From: Devosia sp. MC521
Lineage (GTDB): Bacteria > Pseudomonadota > Alphaproteobacteria > Rhizobiales > Devosiaceae
Reading direction: 5' to 3'
Length of the DNA: 64,000 bases
Assembly (NCBI RefSeq): GCF_014127105.1
Contig: NZ_CP059902.1
Span: 2,079,001-2,143,000, forward strand
The notes under the pieces were generated by a model. It searched no databases and was not told where the DNA came from. It was given only the letters and a program-made list of their open reading frames with translations. Positions 18,340 through 28,339 of this stretch are shown here, piece by piece. Every line of letters starts with the position of its first letter. Position 1 is the stretch's first letter. The translations under genes were made by a program, and so were the position numbers.

Positions 18340-19149
18340 TTGGCTAGAGCATCGGACCATTTTCGGCAATCCGACGTGACATTTTGGGGCCTAATTGCCC
18401 TCGCCGCGGCGGCACTTGCAGTCATCAGCTCCAATGTTTCCGCAATCTTACCATACGATTTTATCAAAGCGTTACATACGCCCCGCATCAACTCTACTTC
18501 TGTAGAAGGTCTGCGCGAACAGGTCAGCGGCCTGCAAGGTGATCTGCAAAAACTCAATCAGGACTATCAGTCCCTACAGTCGCAGACCCAGCTCCAAGAC
18601 CAATCGGGCAAAGACGTGTTGCGCCGGGTAAGTGCCTTAGAAGTTACCATACCCAATATTGTCGAAGCGATCCCGCGACCAACCGTCGACGTCACCAGTT
18701 TGACCGCGACTGTCGACCAGACCTCCAAACCGATTGAAATGGCTGCACTTGGTGGGAGCGTTGCTATCCGCCAATCCCCCTTGCCCGGCGCCCAATCCGT
18801 TCCGGTCACATTACCACAAGCCATGCCTGCGCCGCTCAGTGACGCGCCCAATTCGGTGCCACCGAACCCGATCCCCTATGGTGTTGCCATTGGCGGATTC
18901 GTTGCGCCACAAAATGCCGAAGCCACTTGGCGAGACCTTCAAATGAAGCTGGGACCACTCCTTCTGGAGTTTTCCCCAGTCCTGAGTGCGCAGACTGACC
19001 AGGGTAGCCGCATCCTTGTTGGGCCCATGGAAACCCTAGCAGAAGCTAGGCAAATGTGCGAACGACTTGAACGAATTGCCTTTTCCTGCCTGCCAGTGAG
19101 CTATGAAGGCCGCCAATTGTTTGCACAGGAACCGCATGAGGGCGGTTGA
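18340..19149 (+). CDS. Membrane-anchored protein with coiled coil and SPOR-like C-terminus
   Basis: This 269-residue protein has a single transmembrane segment at about residues 15-35, a coiled-coil region (LREQVSGLQGDLQKLNQDY, about 58-76), a Pro-rich linker, and a C-terminal domain of about 80 residues. That domain begins GVAIGGFVAPQNAEATW and continues with SRILVGPMETLAEARQMC, a pattern like the SPOR peptidoglycan-binding fold. The likely topology is inner-membrane anchored and periplasmic, perhaps at division sites. It starts at TTG 18340 with GAGG seven bases upstream. It diverges from glmU-glmS, which supplies cell-wall precursors. The SPOR call is moderate. Confidence 0.7.
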   Translation: MARASDHFRQSDVTFWGLIALAAAALAVISSNVSAILPYDFIKALHTPRINSTSVEGLREQVSGLQGDLQKLNQDYQSLQSQTQLQDQSGKDVLRRVSALEVTIPNIVEAIPRPTVDVTSLTATVDQTSKPIEMAALGGSVAIRQSPLPGAQSVPVTLPQAMPAPLSDAPNSVPPNPIPYGVAIGGFVAPQNAEATWRDLQMKLGPLLLEFSPVLSAQTDQGSRILVGPMETLAEARQMCERLERIAFSCLPVSYEGRQLFAQEPHEGG

Positions 19150-19204
19150 CTTGGCGCGAACTCTAGCTATGTTCCGCCCCAACGCCGCAGGGCGTACATA
19201 GCGG

Positions 19205-19279
19205 GCGCCGGTAGCTCAGTGGTAGAGCATTCGACTTTTAATCGAATGGTCGCGGGTTCGACCCCCGCCCGGCGTACCA
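19205..19279 (+). tRNA. tRNA-Lys(UUU)
   Basis: The acceptor GCGCCGG pairs with CCGGCGT (one G-U pair), followed by A and an encoded CCA. The anticodon arm TTCGA-CTTTTAA-TCGAA shows anticodon TTT, and the T-arm contains GGTTCGACCCC. It is 75 nt with CCA. Confidence 0.96.
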
Positions 19280-19346
19280 CTTCCTTTTTATTCCCAATCA
19301 GATTTCAATGCCTTGGGCGAATGGTGTACCTGAGCGGTTCAGCTTT

Positions 19347-19511
19347 ATGACCCAGACAGATCTCGATCCTGATCCCTATGCAGAGTTGGAATATCGCGCA
19401 GACGCTTTCGAGCTCGCCGAGGACTTCCGCAAGCCTATTCGCGTGCAGCGTGGCGCCCGCAAAGGCCCGCCAAACTCTCTGAGTGGTGCACTGCGCCGTC
19501 GCTCGCTTTAG
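19347..19511 (+). CDS. Small hypothetical protein
   Basis: A 54-residue reading from ATG 19347 is acidic at the N-terminus (DLDPDPYAELEYRAD) and basic at the C-terminus (ALRRRSL). It follows tRNA-Lys by 67 bp and precedes a membrane-protein gene by 52 bp. No ribosome site is strong and I do not recognise the family. The frame is open back to 19308. It may be a real small gene, but the evidence is thin. Confidence 0.4.
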   Translation: MTQTDLDPDPYAELEYRADAFELAEDFRKPIRVQRGARKGPPNSLSGALRRRSL

Positions 19512-19563
19512 AATCAGCCCTGCCCCATGCTATGGGCAGACAAGCGACTTCTAAGGGGCACAA

Positions 19564-20091
19564 ATGTCGAACGATCTGGCAGATCTCATCAAGGTCATGG
19601 CTGTAACCCTGCTGGTGACTGCGGTCTCCACCTTGGTCATGCTCTATACGATCTGGCTGGTTCGTCGCTACGTTGGCGACATCCCCGTCATCGGCCTCGT
19701 TGGTCAGGTCGGCGTGCCCGGCGTGGCCGCCATGCTAGCGGACAACCGCATCTTCAGCACCTTGATCACGCTCCACGTCATTGCAACGGGCGTTGCCCTG
19801 CTCTTAGCAAGCAATACCATAGACATGGCCCTCCTGATCACGGCAAAGGCCGCCACGGTCATCCTCTCGGCCCTTCTAGGCTATGCTGTGGGCTTTATGG
19901 GCTATTTGCAGATCAACAATGCCGGCGCATTCAATCTGAATGCCCTGCTCCCAGCCATTATCGCTCTGCTGATCTATTTGGTGCTGAGCACTTGGGCCAG
20001 CATGCCCAGCCTGCGCAGGCTCAATCACCTGCGCTTCCCTTTGGGCATTCTCGCGATCCTGTTCGGACCGCTTCTTCTTACCGTACTTTAA
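19564..20091 (+). CDS. Small integral membrane protein, function unknown
   Basis: This 175-residue protein has about five hydrophobic helices and almost no soluble part. The first is at about 12-35; the last ends close to the C-terminal residues LLLTVL. AGGGGC lies a few bases before ATG 19564. No catalytic motif or named family is recognised. Its last four bases overlap the end of the convergent map gene. Confidence 0.65.
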   Translation: MSNDLADLIKVMAVTLLVTAVSTLVMLYTIWLVRRYVGDIPVIGLVGQVGVPGVAAMLADNRIFSTLITLHVIATGVALLLASNTIDMALLITAKAATVILSALLGYAVGFMGYLQINNAGAFNLNALLPAIIALLIYLVLSTWASMPSLRRLNHLRFPLGILAILFGPLLLTVL

Positions 20092-20843
20092 GCTGCGACG
20101 GTGACGACAAGCGGACCGTTCTTGGTCGCAACAATCGTGTGCTCATACTGAACGGTCGGAGCCATTGGCTCCGCGATGAGCGTCCACTCATCGTCTTCAG
20201 ATTTTTGTTCAGCCCATTCGCCGCCGAGCGATAGGAATGGCTCAACCGTGAACACCAAACCCTCTTGGATAATGCGGCGCTCCGACTTATCCGGCCAGGT
20301 GGAAATCTGCCCCGGCTCATCGTGCAAGCTATCGCCAACACCGTGGCTGGCGAGGTTGCGGATCAGCGTATAGCCGCCCTTCTTGGCAAACTTGCCGATG
20401 GCGTCACCAATATCGGCAAGGCGCGCACCGGGCTTCACAACCCGGATACCAGCCCACATCGCCTTTTTGCCATCGCGACAGAGGTTTTGCAGGCGCGGGC
20501 TCCCGCCGCCTAATACCAGCGACATGCCGCAGTCGGCATAGACGCCGTCCTTTACGGCAGAGACGTCAATGTTGACGAGATCGCCTTCCAGCAAAATCCG
20601 ATTACCGGGAATGCCGTGGGCGATCTCTTCATTGACCGAAATGCAGGTCTGACCTGGGAATTGATAAGTCACTACCGGGGCAGAAAGAGCGCCATGTTCC
20701 GCAAGGACTTTGGCGCCAATCTCATCCAGCTCGAGTGTCGTCATACCGGCTTGCAGTCCTTCCGCCATGGCGTCTCTCGCCAGTGCGCAAATTCGGCCGA
20801 TAGCTTTCAGTTTAACGAGCTGGTCCTCGGTAGTGATAATCAA
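20088..20843 (-). CDS. map: Type I methionine aminopeptidase
   Basis: This 251-residue metalloenzyme removes the initiator Met from new proteins. The five metal ligands sit in the expected motifs: NIDVSAVKDGVYADCGMS (two Asp), LASHGVGDSLHDEPG (His), LVFTVEPF (Glu) and TVQYEHTIVAT (Glu). The substrate-binding His is in EIAHGIPG. It lies three bases downstream of pgi and may be cotranscribed with tgt-pgi. Confidence 0.96.
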   Translation of the reverse strand: MIITTEDQLVKLKAIGRICALARDAMAEGLQAGMTTLELDEIGAKVLAEHGALSAPVVTYQFPGQTCISVNEEIAHGIPGNRILLEGDLVNIDVSAVKDGVYADCGMSLVLGGGSPRLQNLCRDGKKAMWAGIRVVKPGARLADIGDAIGKFAKKGGYTLIRNLASHGVGDSLHDEPGQISTWPDKSERRIIQEGLVFTVEPFLSLGGEWAEQKSEDDEWTLIAEPMAPTVQYEHTIVATKNGPLVVTVAA

Positions 20844-20846
20844 TTC

Positions 20847-22511
20847 TTATGCCTTGTTGGCGAGGTAGTATTTGACGAGCCCCTGCGTGGAGCTGTCATG
20901 GTTTTCTGCTGCCTGTTCGCCCTGCACCTTTGTCAACAGAGCCTTAGCCAGCTGCTTGCCGAGCTCAACGCCCCACTGGTCGTAGGAATTCACATTCCAA
21001 ATAACGCCCTGTACGAACACCTTGTGTTCGTAGAGCGCAACCAGCGCACCGAGCAATTCCGGCGTCAACTGCTTGTAGAACAGCGTGTTGGACGGACGAT
21101 TGCCGGGGAACACCTTATGCGGGGTCAGTTCCTTGATCTCGTCCTTCGACAGGCCCTGAGCCTTAAGCTCTTCGACGACCTCAACTTCGGTCTTGCCAAG
21201 CATCAGCGCTTCAGACTGTGCCAACACATTGGCGACCAGCTTATCGTGATGCGGCGGCAGCTGTTCATGTGGCTGCGCAGCGATCAGGAAATCACACGGA
21301 ATAACGTCCGTCCCCTGATGGATCAGCTGGTAGAATGCGTGCTGACCATTGGTGCCGGGTTCGCCCCAGACGATTGGCCCAGTCGACCAGCCAACGTTCT
21401 TGCCCGAAAGCGTCACGGACTTGCCGTTGCTTTCCATGTCCTGCTGCTGGAGATAGGCCGGGAAGCGGCTCAGGCGCTGGTCATAAGGCAGCACAGCATG
21501 GGTCGAGAAGTCCCAAGCGTTGCGGTACCACACGCCCAACATGCCCATGATCACCGGCAGGTTGTTTTCCAGTGGCGTTTCAAGGAAGTGGCGGTCCATA
21601 GCGTCGGCGCCAGCCAGGAACTTCTTGAAATTGTCAAAGCCGACGGCCAGTGCCACTGGCAGGCCGATCGCCGACCATACCGAATAACGGCCGCCGACCC
21701 AGTCCCAGAAACCGAAGATACGGTCTTCGCGGATACCAAACTTAGCGCAGGCAGCGATATTGGTCGAAACGGCGGCAAAGTGGTTCGGAACAGCGTCTTC
21801 GCCGAGCGCCGAAGCCAACCAATTGCGCGCCGTATGCGCATTGGTCATGGTTTCGTCGGTGGTGAAGGTCTTGGACGCGACGATGAACAGCGTCTTGGCC
21901 GGATCAAGCCCCTTGAGCGTGTCATGCATATGCGCGCCATCGACGTTCGACACATAATGCGCGCGCAGGTCGGCACGGGTGTATGGCGCAAGGCCCAGTG
22001 TGACCATTACCGGACCAAGGTCCGAGCCACCGATACCGATGTTGACGATGTCGGTGAACTGCTCGCCGCCATGGCCGCGAATGTCGCCCGAACGCACAGC
22101 GTTGGTATAGGCCTCAATGGCTGAAAGGACCTCACGAACGTCTGGCATGACGTCCTTGCCATCAACTTCCACCGGCTTGTCGCCCTGATAGCGCAGCGCC
22201 ATGTGCATGACGGCGCGATCTTCGGTGATGTTGATGTGTTCGCCTTCGCACATCTGCGCACGGCGTTCTTCGACGCCCGCTGCACGTGCCATCTCAAACA
22301 GAGCGGCCATGACCTCTTCATCGATGCGGTTCTTCGAATAATCGAGAAGAATACCAGCACCTTCCGCCGAGAAGCGCTTGAAACGGTTTGGGTCTTCAGC
22401 GAACAGCAGACGCATTGGGCGCTCTGCCATCACATCGACCATCTCGCTCAGCGCTTCGAAACCTGCCTTACGACCAGACTTACCCATGTGTTCCAACCCT
22501 TCTTCGACCAT
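20847..22511 (-). CDS. pgi: Glucose-6-phosphate isomerase
   Basis: This 554-residue enzyme interconverts glucose-6-phosphate and fructose-6-phosphate. Family blocks seen are [67 protein letters not shown] (with the catalytic Glu and His) and [18 protein letters not shown]. The length matches the E. coli enzyme. The start ATG shares one base with the tgt stop (TAATG). Its product feeds GlmS in this same window. Confidence 0.97.
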   Translation of the reverse strand: MVEEGLEHMGKSGRKAGFEALSEMVDVMAERPMRLLFAEDPNRFKRFSAEGAGILLDYSKNRIDEEVMAALFEMARAAGVEERRAQMCEGEHINITEDRAVMHMALRYQGDKPVEVDGKDVMPDVREVLSAIEAYTNAVRSGDIRGHGGEQFTDIVNIGIGGSDLGPVMVTLGLAPYTRADLRAHYVSNVDGAHMHDTLKGLDPAKTLFIVASKTFTTDETMTNAHTARNWLASALGEDAVPNHFAAVSTNIAACAKFGIREDRIFGFWDWVGGRYSVWSAIGLPVALAVGFDNFKKFLAGADAMDRHFLETPLENNLPVIMGMLGVWYRNAWDFSTHAVLPYDQRLSRFPAYLQQQDMESNGKSVTLSGKNVGWSTGPIVWGEPGTNGQHAFYQLIHQGTDVIPCDFLIAAQPHEQLPPHHDKLVANVLAQSEALMLGKTEVEVVEELKAQGLSKDEIKELTPHKVFPGNRPSNTLFYKQLTPELLGALVALYEHKVFVQGVIWNVNSYDQWGVELGKQLAKALLTKVQGEQAAENHDSSTQGLVKYYLANKA

Positions 22512-23638
22512 TAGAGTGGCGCAATATCACCAGCGGCCCACTGGGCGCGAGTTTCTGCAGCGAAATCGTTCATGCGCCCGGCCGAAATAGCCGCGCGAGC
22601 AGCTGCCGTAAGCTCTTGATAGTAAGCCAGATTGATCTGCGACAAGATCATCGCACCCAGGATTTCCTCGGTACGGATGAGGTGGTGCAGATAGGCTCGG
22701 CTCCAACGACGGCAATTTGGATTTGGCGAAGCCTCATCGAGCGGGCGATGATCTTCCTTATGGCGTGCATTCTTCAAATTAATGACGCCAAAACGCGTAT
22801 AGGCGTGACCGTGTCGGCCAGCACGGGTCGGATGAACGCAATCGAACATGTCGATACCGCGCTCAATACCGCCCAAAATATCATCCGGCTTACCAACGCC
22901 CATCAAATAGCGAGGACGCTCGGTCGGCAGTTCTGGGGTAATGTCAGAAAGCACGCGGAACATGACTTCCTGCGGCTCACCCACAGCCAGACCACCCACA
23001 GCATAGCCATCAAAGCCAATCGACTTCAGGCCCGCAGCTGAACGGGCACGCAGCTCTGGGTCATCCCCGCCCTGCACGATGCCGAACAGCGCACGGTTCT
23101 GCTGGTTGTTGAACGCAACCTTAGAGCGGTCAGCCCAACGGAGCGACAGCTCCATTGCGCGCTCGATTTCCTTACGCGGCGCTGGCAGCGAAATACATTC
23201 GTCCAGCTGCATAATGATATCGCTATCGAGCAGCGTCTGAATTTCGATCGACCGCTCTGGGGTCAATTCGTGGCTCGAACCGTCGATATGCGACTTGAAG
23301 GTCACACCCTTCTCGGTGAGCTTGCGGAGCTTCGCCAGCGACATAACCTGGAACCCGCCACTGTCGGTCAGGATCGGGCGCTGCCAGTCCATAAAGTCAT
23401 GCAGGCCACCCAGTTTGGCGACGCGTTCCGCACCCGGACGCAGCATGAGGTGATAGGTATTCCCAAGCAGAATATCCGCACCGGTCTCGCGGACCTGTTC
23501 AGGATACATAGCCTTGACCGTACCAACGGTACCAACAGGCATAAATGCGGGCGTATTAATCTCACCGCGCGGCGTGTCGATACGACCGCGACGGGCCATG
23601 CCGTCCGTGGCGAGAAGCGAGAAGTTGACTTGTTTCAT
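22511..23638 (-). CDS. tgt: tRNA-guanine transglycosylase
   Basis: This 375-residue enzyme exchanges G34 for preQ1 in GUN-anticodon tRNAs. Motifs seen are [27 protein letters not shown] (with a catalytic Asp), [12 protein letters not shown] and [18 protein letters not shown], and the zinc site near the C-terminus with [12 protein letters not shown]. The frame opens at 23674; ATG 23638 begins [13 protein letters not shown] and fits the family. QueA, the next step of the pathway, is encoded 2.3 kb away on the same strand. Confidence 0.97.
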   Translation of the reverse strand: MKQVNFSLLATDGMARRGRIDTPRGEINTPAFMPVGTVGTVKAMYPEQVRETGADILLGNTYHLMLRPGAERVAKLGGLHDFMDWQRPILTDSGGFQVMSLAKLRKLTEKGVTFKSHIDGSSHELTPERSIEIQTLLDSDIIMQLDECISLPAPRKEIERAMELSLRWADRSKVAFNNQQNRALFGIVQGGDDPELRARSAAGLKSIGFDGYAVGGLAVGEPQEVMFRVLSDITPELPTERPRYLMGVGKPDDILGGIERGIDMFDCVHPTRAGRHGHAYTRFGVINLKNARHKEDHRPLDEASPNPNCRRWSRAYLHHLIRTEEILGAMILSQINLAYYQELTAAARAAISAGRMNDFAAETRAQWAAGDIAPL

Positions 23639-23828
23639 GGCCTGCGTTCTAGCCGTTTGTTTGCCGTCGGACAATGGAGCTTATCCCGTAGCGGTTACCC
23701 ATATTCAGCGCATTACCCATGCGTTCTACGAAGACCGGGAAAACAAACATATCAAAACAGAAAACACAGAACTTGTTTGCGCCTCAATTATTCCGCCAAA
23801 ATATCAGAACCATATGGAGGATTCTTGC

Positions 23829-24245
23829 ATGCGCCTTGCCCCTTTAGCGCTTTCGATTGTGGTCGGTATGGCCGCGCCAGCCTACGCAGATATTGCAGGG
23901 AAGTGGAGCGGCGAAGGTGAAGGCGACCTGTCTGCCGAAATCACCCATATCGAGGCCGACCGCTATGGCGTTTCGCTCTCAACAATTGTTCCGATTGGCG
24001 ACACTGGTGGCTGTGCGGGTGGCATTGATGGTGAAGCGCTGTTCACCGCAGAGGGCGGCAACTTCTTCGTAGAAAACGAAGACTACAATCCGTCCGAGCC
24101 ACAATCTTACTACAACATCCGCATGTGCGAGATTTCCTTCAAGCTCACACCCGATGGCAAACTCATCACCGAAGAAGTCGAAGGCTGTGGTTACTATCAC
24201 GGCGCCGCATGCGGGTTCTCGGGCGAACTGACCAGGATCGACTAA
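23829..24245 (+). CDS. Small secreted protein, function unknown
   Basis: This 138-residue precursor starts at ATG 23829, with GGAGG eight bases upstream. The signal peptide ends at PAYA|D (about residue 20). The mature part is acidic and beta-rich and has four cysteines (GGCAGG, RMCEIS, EGCGYYHGAACGF), enough for two disulfides in the periplasm. It begins with GKWSGEGEGDLSAEI, which resembles lipocalin-like small beta proteins only loosely. No family is recognised. The frame extends to 23514 but overlaps tgt there and is not coding. Confidence 0.7.
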   Translation: MRLAPLALSIVVGMAAPAYADIAGKWSGEGEGDLSAEITHIEADRYGVSLSTIVPIGDTGGCAGGIDGEALFTAEGGNFFVENEDYNPSEPQSYYNIRMCEISFKLTPDGKLITEEVEGCGYYHGAACGFSGELTRID

Positions 24246-24251
24246 TCCGCC

Positions 24252-24878
24252 TTAAGCCAGCGCCCCAACGGCCGCGGCTCCCAGCTGGAAAACACCATAA
24301 ACAAGCGCCAAAGCCACAGCGAGCCCAATTGCTGTGGCAATCAATCCGATGATCAACGCAACGCCATCGCGGTTCAGCATGGCGAAAGCCACGATACACA
24401 ACCCAACATTGGGAATGGCGTTGATCAGCGGGATGGGAACAACCATCACCAGCCCCACTACCACGACCAATACCGCATAAGGAATGGTCATCACCGCGCC
24501 GGTCATCCAGCGCAGGCGCGGCCGCGAAAACCGCGCCACGATGGCCGAGACCCGCGCCACGATTTCGCTCCCCTTCAGCAGAGGAGCAACCGGAAGCCGC
24601 CGATCCCCGATAATTCCCGGCAATCGGATTGTCCGACCCAAAAGCATGGCAACCGCGACAGCGATCATCGTCCAGGCGATAACACCGCCAAACCCTGGCG
24701 GACCGGGCACCATATTGAGCAGGCTCAGCAGCAAAAGGATAAGGCGATGGGACTTTTGCCCCATCGCCTCAATCAGTTCAGCAAACGTCAGCTTCGGCGA
24801 ACCGCTCTCCGCCAGACGGCGCAAGACGGAAACGATGCGGTTTGAATAACCGACGATCGGCGCCGAAATATCACTCAC
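24252..24878 (-). CDS. ExoD-family membrane protein
   Basis: This 208-residue protein fits the ExoD family (exopolysaccharide synthesis, named from Sinorhizobium). The N-terminal [17 protein letters not shown] and the following [17 protein letters not shown] are family-like, and three or four hydrophobic helices follow. The molecular role of ExoD is not settled; mutants in rhizobia are exopolysaccharide-poor and alkali-sensitive. Its ATG overlaps the queA stop by four bases. Confidence 0.8.
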   Translation of the reverse strand: MSDISAPIVGYSNRIVSVLRRLAESGSPKLTFAELIEAMGQKSHRLILLLLSLLNMVPGPPGFGGVIAWTMIAVAVAMLLGRTIRLPGIIGDRRLPVAPLLKGSEIVARVSAIVARFSRPRLRWMTGAVMTIPYAVLVVVVGLVMVVPIPLINAIPNVGLCIVAFAMLNRDGVALIIGLIATAIGLAVALALVYGVFQLGAAAVGALA

Positions 24879-25951
24879 GCAGCATCCTCAGCATGTGGCG
24901 CGCGATGCAGCAGCGAAGAGTCGCCGTAGGAATAGAACCGATAGCCATTAGCGATGGCGTGGGCATAAGCCTCGTGCATTTTCTCAAAGCCTGCAAAGGC
25001 CGACACCAGCATGAACAGCGTCGACTTGGGCAGGTGGAAGTTCGTCATCAGCACATCAACCGTGTTGAAGCGATAACCCGGCGTAATGAAAATATCGGTG
25101 TCGCCGACGAAGGCCTCTAGCTTGCCCGTCGGACGCGACGCAGACTCGAGCAAGCGCAAGCTCGTCGTTCCCACGGCAACCACACGACCACCAGCGGCGC
25201 GACGCGCATTGATGCGATCGACCGTTGCCTGCTCCAACTCACCCCACTCGGCATGCATCTTGTGGTCGTCGGTGTCTTCCGCCTTCATCGGCAGGAAGGT
25301 CCCCGCGCCCACATGCAGCGTCACGCGCTCGATTGTGACACCCATAGCTTCAATCTTGGCCAGCAGCGCATCGGTAAAGTGCAGGCCAGCGGTCGGCGCA
25401 GCCACCGCACCATCTTCAGCCGCATAGACAGTCTGATAGTCGGTCTTGTCACGTTCCTCGATGCCACGCTTCGCGCCGATATAGGGCGGCAAAGGCATCG
25501 CGCCATTGGCCTTAATAGCCTCGTCGAGCTGCGCGCCCGAGAGTTCAAACTTGATCGTCACCTCGCCAGCGTCACCTTTTTCGGTGATTTGAGCCCGCAA
25601 TGCCTCGCCCTCATGCCCGAGTTCGAGCATATCGCCTTCAGCAAGCTTCTTGGCGCCCCGCGCAAAAGCGCGCCACGTATTGGCGTCATCGCGCTTATGC
25701 AGGTTGAAAGACACCCCTGCCCGGTTCTCACCCCGAATACGCTGCCCCTTGAGCTCCGCAGGCAAAACGCGGGTGTCATTGACCACCAACACGTCGCCCG
25801 CACGCAGCAGATTAAGCAAATCAGGAATATGGCTATCCACGAGCGCCTCGCCCGGACGCACAACCAACAAGCGCGCACTATCGCGCGGCTCAGCCGGATG
25901 CAGGGCAATCAGGTCTTCGGGAAGTTCAAAGTCGAAATCGGAAACACGCAT
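24875..25951 (-). CDS. queA: S-adenosylmethionine:tRNA ribosyltransferase-isomerase
   Basis: This 358-residue enzyme builds epoxyqueuosine from preQ1-tRNA and S-adenosylmethionine. Features are the N-terminal [50 protein letters not shown] and [13 protein letters not shown]. The length is typical. It is the first gene of a pair with the ExoD-family gene. Together with tgt it supplies two of the queuosine steps. Confidence 0.97.
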   Translation of the reverse strand: MRVSDFDFELPEDLIALHPAEPRDSARLLVVRPGEALVDSHIPDLLNLLRAGDVLVVNDTRVLPAELKGQRIRGENRAGVSFNLHKRDDANTWRAFARGAKKLAEGDMLELGHEGEALRAQITEKGDAGEVTIKFELSGAQLDEAIKANGAMPLPPYIGAKRGIEERDKTDYQTVYAAEDGAVAAPTAGLHFTDALLAKIEAMGVTIERVTLHVGAGTFLPMKAEDTDDHKMHAEWGELEQATVDRINARRAAGGRVVAVGTTSLRLLESASRPTGKLEAFVGDTDIFITPGYRFNTVDVLMTNFHLPKSTLFMLVSAFAGFEKMHEAYAHAIANGYRFYSYGDSSLLHRAPHAEDAA

Positions 25952-26007
25952 GACGGCTCGTTACCATGTTCACGCCGCAACACAAACACGGCTCTAGCAA
26001 ACACTGT

Positions 26008-26463
26008 CTAAAGCACCCGGATCATCACCGCGCCAATGATCAAAAGCGCCGCACCAGTGATGCGCCCGACACTAAGTTCACGCACCGCCATGCCCATAAA
26101 CCCGATTTTATCGAGCCACAGCCCAGCCATAAGCTGTCCGGTCACGGCCAGCGCCATCACTGCCCCTGCCCCAATCATCGGCGTCAAAGTGATATTGGAG
26201 AACACATAGACCGCGCCCAGCAGCCCGCCGGCGATCAGCGTCCACCAGGCCGGTGCTGCAAAATTGATCGGGGTGGCGGTGACATTGCTAAACAAAAACG
26301 CCAACGCCCAGAGCACAATCCCGCCCGCCAGAAACGACACAGCCGCCGCCGCGATTGGGACTTCGAGGGCTTTACCCAGATTGGCATTGATTGGCGCTTG
26401 AACAGCGATACACGCGCCAGCGACGACGCCCACGAGCGCCCAAAGAATTGCATCCATTTTCAA
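26008..26463 (-). CDS. DMT-type small transporter (DUF606/YdcZ-like)
   Basis: This 151-residue protein has five hydrophobic helices. The start AILWALVGVVAGACIA and the region ALEVPIAAAAVSFLAGG resemble half-size DMT proteins of the DUF606 group, which act as dimers or pairs. The substrate is unknown. It stands alone between queA and the cyclophilin gene; the 143-bp gap to its right holds a terminator for that gene. Confidence 0.7.
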   Translation of the reverse strand: MKMDAILWALVGVVAGACIAVQAPINANLGKALEVPIAAAAVSFLAGGIVLWALAFLFSNVTATPINFAAPAWWTLIAGGLLGAVYVFSNITLTPMIGAGAVMALAVTGQLMAGLWLDKIGFMGMAVRELSVGRITGAALLIIGAVMIRVL

Positions 26464-26562
26464 AGCAGCGACCCTAGAAGACCCGACGGGGATGAACCAT
26501 CAACCCATCGGCAATTACGCTCTTCCATTCCAGAGTCGGTCAACACGGTTTGAACTGTGTCG

Positions 26563-26596
26563 CCAAAAACAAACTGGCGACCCGAAGGCCGCCAGT
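26563..26596 (-). terminator. Terminator of the cytosolic cyclophilin gene
   Basis: ACTGGCG (26573-26579) pairs with CGCCAGT (26590-26596). On the minus strand the stem is followed by TTTGTTTTTGG. It lies 11 bp past the stop of the gene ending at 26607. Confidence 0.8.
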
Positions 26597-26606
26597 CTGA
26601 AGAGGA

Positions 26607-27119
26607 TTATTCGGTGATGTCTGCAGCGACCTTGACCGAAACCATGTGATCCGGGTTGATCACTGGCTCGCCGCGCTTGATCTGATCGACGAATTCCATG
26701 CCTTCGATCACATTGCCCCAAACGGTGTACTGCTTGTCGAGGAAGCGAGCATCGCCGAAGCAGATGAAGAACTGCGAATTAGCCGAGTTCGGGTCCTGAG
26801 CGCGGGCCATCGACGCAGTGCCACGAACGTGTGGCTCAGCGTTGAATTCAGCCTTGATGTTCGGGTACTTCGAACCACCGGTACCAGCGCGAGCTGGGTT
26901 GAATTCTGGCAAATTGGTGTTGCCGAACTTCACGTCGCCGGTCTGCGCCATGAAGCCTTCGATCACACGGTGGAACACTACGCCATCATACGCGCCTTCA
27001 CGAGCAAGCGTCTTGATGTGCGCAACGTGGCCAGGAGCCACTTCTGGCTTCATGGCGATAACCACTTTGCCCTTGGTGGTTTCGATGACGAGGGTGTTTT
27101 CCGGATCGGCGTAGGCCAT
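26607..27119 (-). CDS. Peptidyl-prolyl isomerase, cyclophilin type (cytosolic)
   Basis: This 170-residue cyclophilin has no signal peptide and accelerates X-Pro bond rotation. Motifs: VVFHRVIEGFMAQTGD (with the catalytic Arg), NSANSQFFICFGDARFLD and KQYTVWGNVIEGM. The length suits the bacterial PpiB class. It lies 127 bp downstream of a second, secreted cyclophilin gene, with a terminator between them, so it probably has its own promoter. Confidence 0.93.
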   Translation of the reverse strand: MAYADPENTLVIETTKGKVVIAMKPEVAPGHVAHIKTLAREGAYDGVVFHRVIEGFMAQTGDVKFGNTNLPEFNPARAGTGGSKYPNIKAEFNAEPHVRGTASMARAQDPNSANSQFFICFGDARFLDKQYTVWGNVIEGMEFVDQIKRGEPVINPDHMVSVKVAADITE

Positions 27120-27209
27120 GTGACTGCCTCTTGATTTAAAATTTGTTGGGCGGGTTTAGGCGGTATGGGCAGCAAGCGCAAGCGCTTCGGCACTTCCCAC
27201 AGTCATGAC

Positions 27210-27236
27210 AAAGCCCCCAGACGCTCCGGGGGCTTT
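27210..27236 (-). terminator. Terminator after the periplasmic cyclophilin gene
   Basis: AAAGCCCCC (27210-27218) and GGGGGCTTT (27228-27236) form a 9-bp stem just past the gene ending at 27247. The T-run on the minus strand is short. Confidence 0.75.
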
Positions 27237-27246
27237 GACTGAGCTC

Positions 27247-27831
27247 TTACTTATATTCGATTTCAGCGTCGATGATCTTGTCGGGGTTAGCGACCGAACC
27301 ATTGTTGGACTGGTTGCCCTTTTCGAGCGCATCGACAAGTTCCATGCCCGACGCAACCTTACCGAAAACGGTGTACTGGTTGTCGAGGAAGCTCGCGTCA
27401 GCGTAAGTGATAAAGAACTGCGAGTTAAACGAATTCGGGTCAGACGAGCGCGCTGCGCCGACGATACCGCGCTGGAAGCTTTCCTTGTTGAATTCAGCTT
27501 CTACGTCTGGGAGATCCGAACCACCCATGCCCGCACGGCCGAGGTTAAACTCAGCGCCCTCAGTCTTGCCGAACTGCACGTCGCCGGTCTGGGCCATAAA
27601 GCCATCAATCACACGGTGGAAAACAACACCGTCATAATCACCACGCTTGGTCAGCTCGACAATGCGCTCGACATGCTTTGGTGCCAATTCAGGCAGCAGT
27701 TCAATATCGACCACGCCGTCTTCCAGCGTCAGGATGAGGTGCGGCTTACCTTCTTGGGCGAATGCGGGAGCGGCAACCAGCGAAACACTCAGCGCAAGCG
27801 CAGCGAAAGTACGGCGAGTAATCATGGTCAT
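27247..27831 (-). CDS. Peptidyl-prolyl isomerase, cyclophilin type (periplasmic)
   Basis: This 194-residue cyclophilin starts with a signal peptide that ends at PAFA|QEG (about residue 25). The core has VVFHRVIDGFMAQTGD, NSFNSQFFITYADASFLD and NQYTVFGKVASGM. It therefore folds proline-containing proteins in the periplasm. Its ATG overlaps the coaD stop by four bases. It is closely related in motif content to the neighbouring cytosolic cyclophilin, which suggests a local duplication with gain or loss of the signal peptide. Confidence 0.92.
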   Translation of the reverse strand: MTMITRRTFAALALSVSLVAAPAFAQEGKPHLILTLEDGVVDIELLPELAPKHVERIVELTKRGDYDGVVFHRVIDGFMAQTGDVQFGKTEGAEFNLGRAGMGGSDLPDVEAEFNKESFQRGIVGAARSSDPNSFNSQFFITYADASFLDNQYTVFGKVASGMELVDALEKGNQSNNGSVANPDKIIDAEIEYK

Positions 27832-28322
27832 TTCTTTTGAAGAGCCTTGAGAACGATTGAAGGTACAAAAGCGGAAATATCGCCGCCCATTTCAGCGATC
27901 TGACGCACTAATGTGGCCGAGATGTGCCGAACAGGCGGGCTTGATGGCAGAAACACAGTTTGTAGGTCCGGCGCCATTTGCGCATTCATACCCACCATCT
28001 GCATTTCATAATTATAGTCGGTCGTATCCCGCAGCCCGCGAATGATCAGCTTGGCGCCATGTTCGCGCGCCACATTGACCATGAGCCCCGAGAAATCGAC
28101 GAATTTGAATTCGGTCTGCGTGCGCACGCCGATTGGGCCGAGCACCTGTCGCAGAATTTCTGTGCGATCTTCGTGTGTGAACAGAGGGTTCTTTTTGGTG
28201 GCACTCACGCCAACACCGACAACAAGCATATCCACGAGCTTGCAGGCCCGCTCAATAACATCGAGATGACCATTGGTCAGCGGATCGAACGAGCCAGGAT
28301 AGAACCCAACAAGATTAGCCAC
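27828..28322 (-). CDS. coaD: Phosphopantetheine adenylyltransferase
   Basis: This 164-residue enzyme makes dephospho-CoA from 4'-phosphopantetheine and ATP. The nucleotidyl-transferase motif GSFDPLTNGHLDVIERA is at the N-terminus, with LIIRGLRDTTDYNYEMQM in the middle and a late SATLVRQIAEMGGD. The length is typical. It is the first gene of a pair with the periplasmic cyclophilin gene. Confidence 0.97.
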   Translation of the reverse strand: MANLVGFYPGSFDPLTNGHLDVIERACKLVDMLVVGVGVSATKKNPLFTHEDRTEILRQVLGPIGVRTQTEFKFVDFSGLMVNVAREHGAKLIIRGLRDTTDYNYEMQMVGMNAQMAPDLQTVFLPSSPPVRHISATLVRQIAEMGGDISAFVPSIVLKALQKK

Positions 28323-28339
28323 AAAAACCTCCCTGTACG

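Noticed and set aside
20616-22124. Open frame of 502 codons opposite pgi
   Set aside because: A shadow of pgi and map; no family features and no ribosome site.
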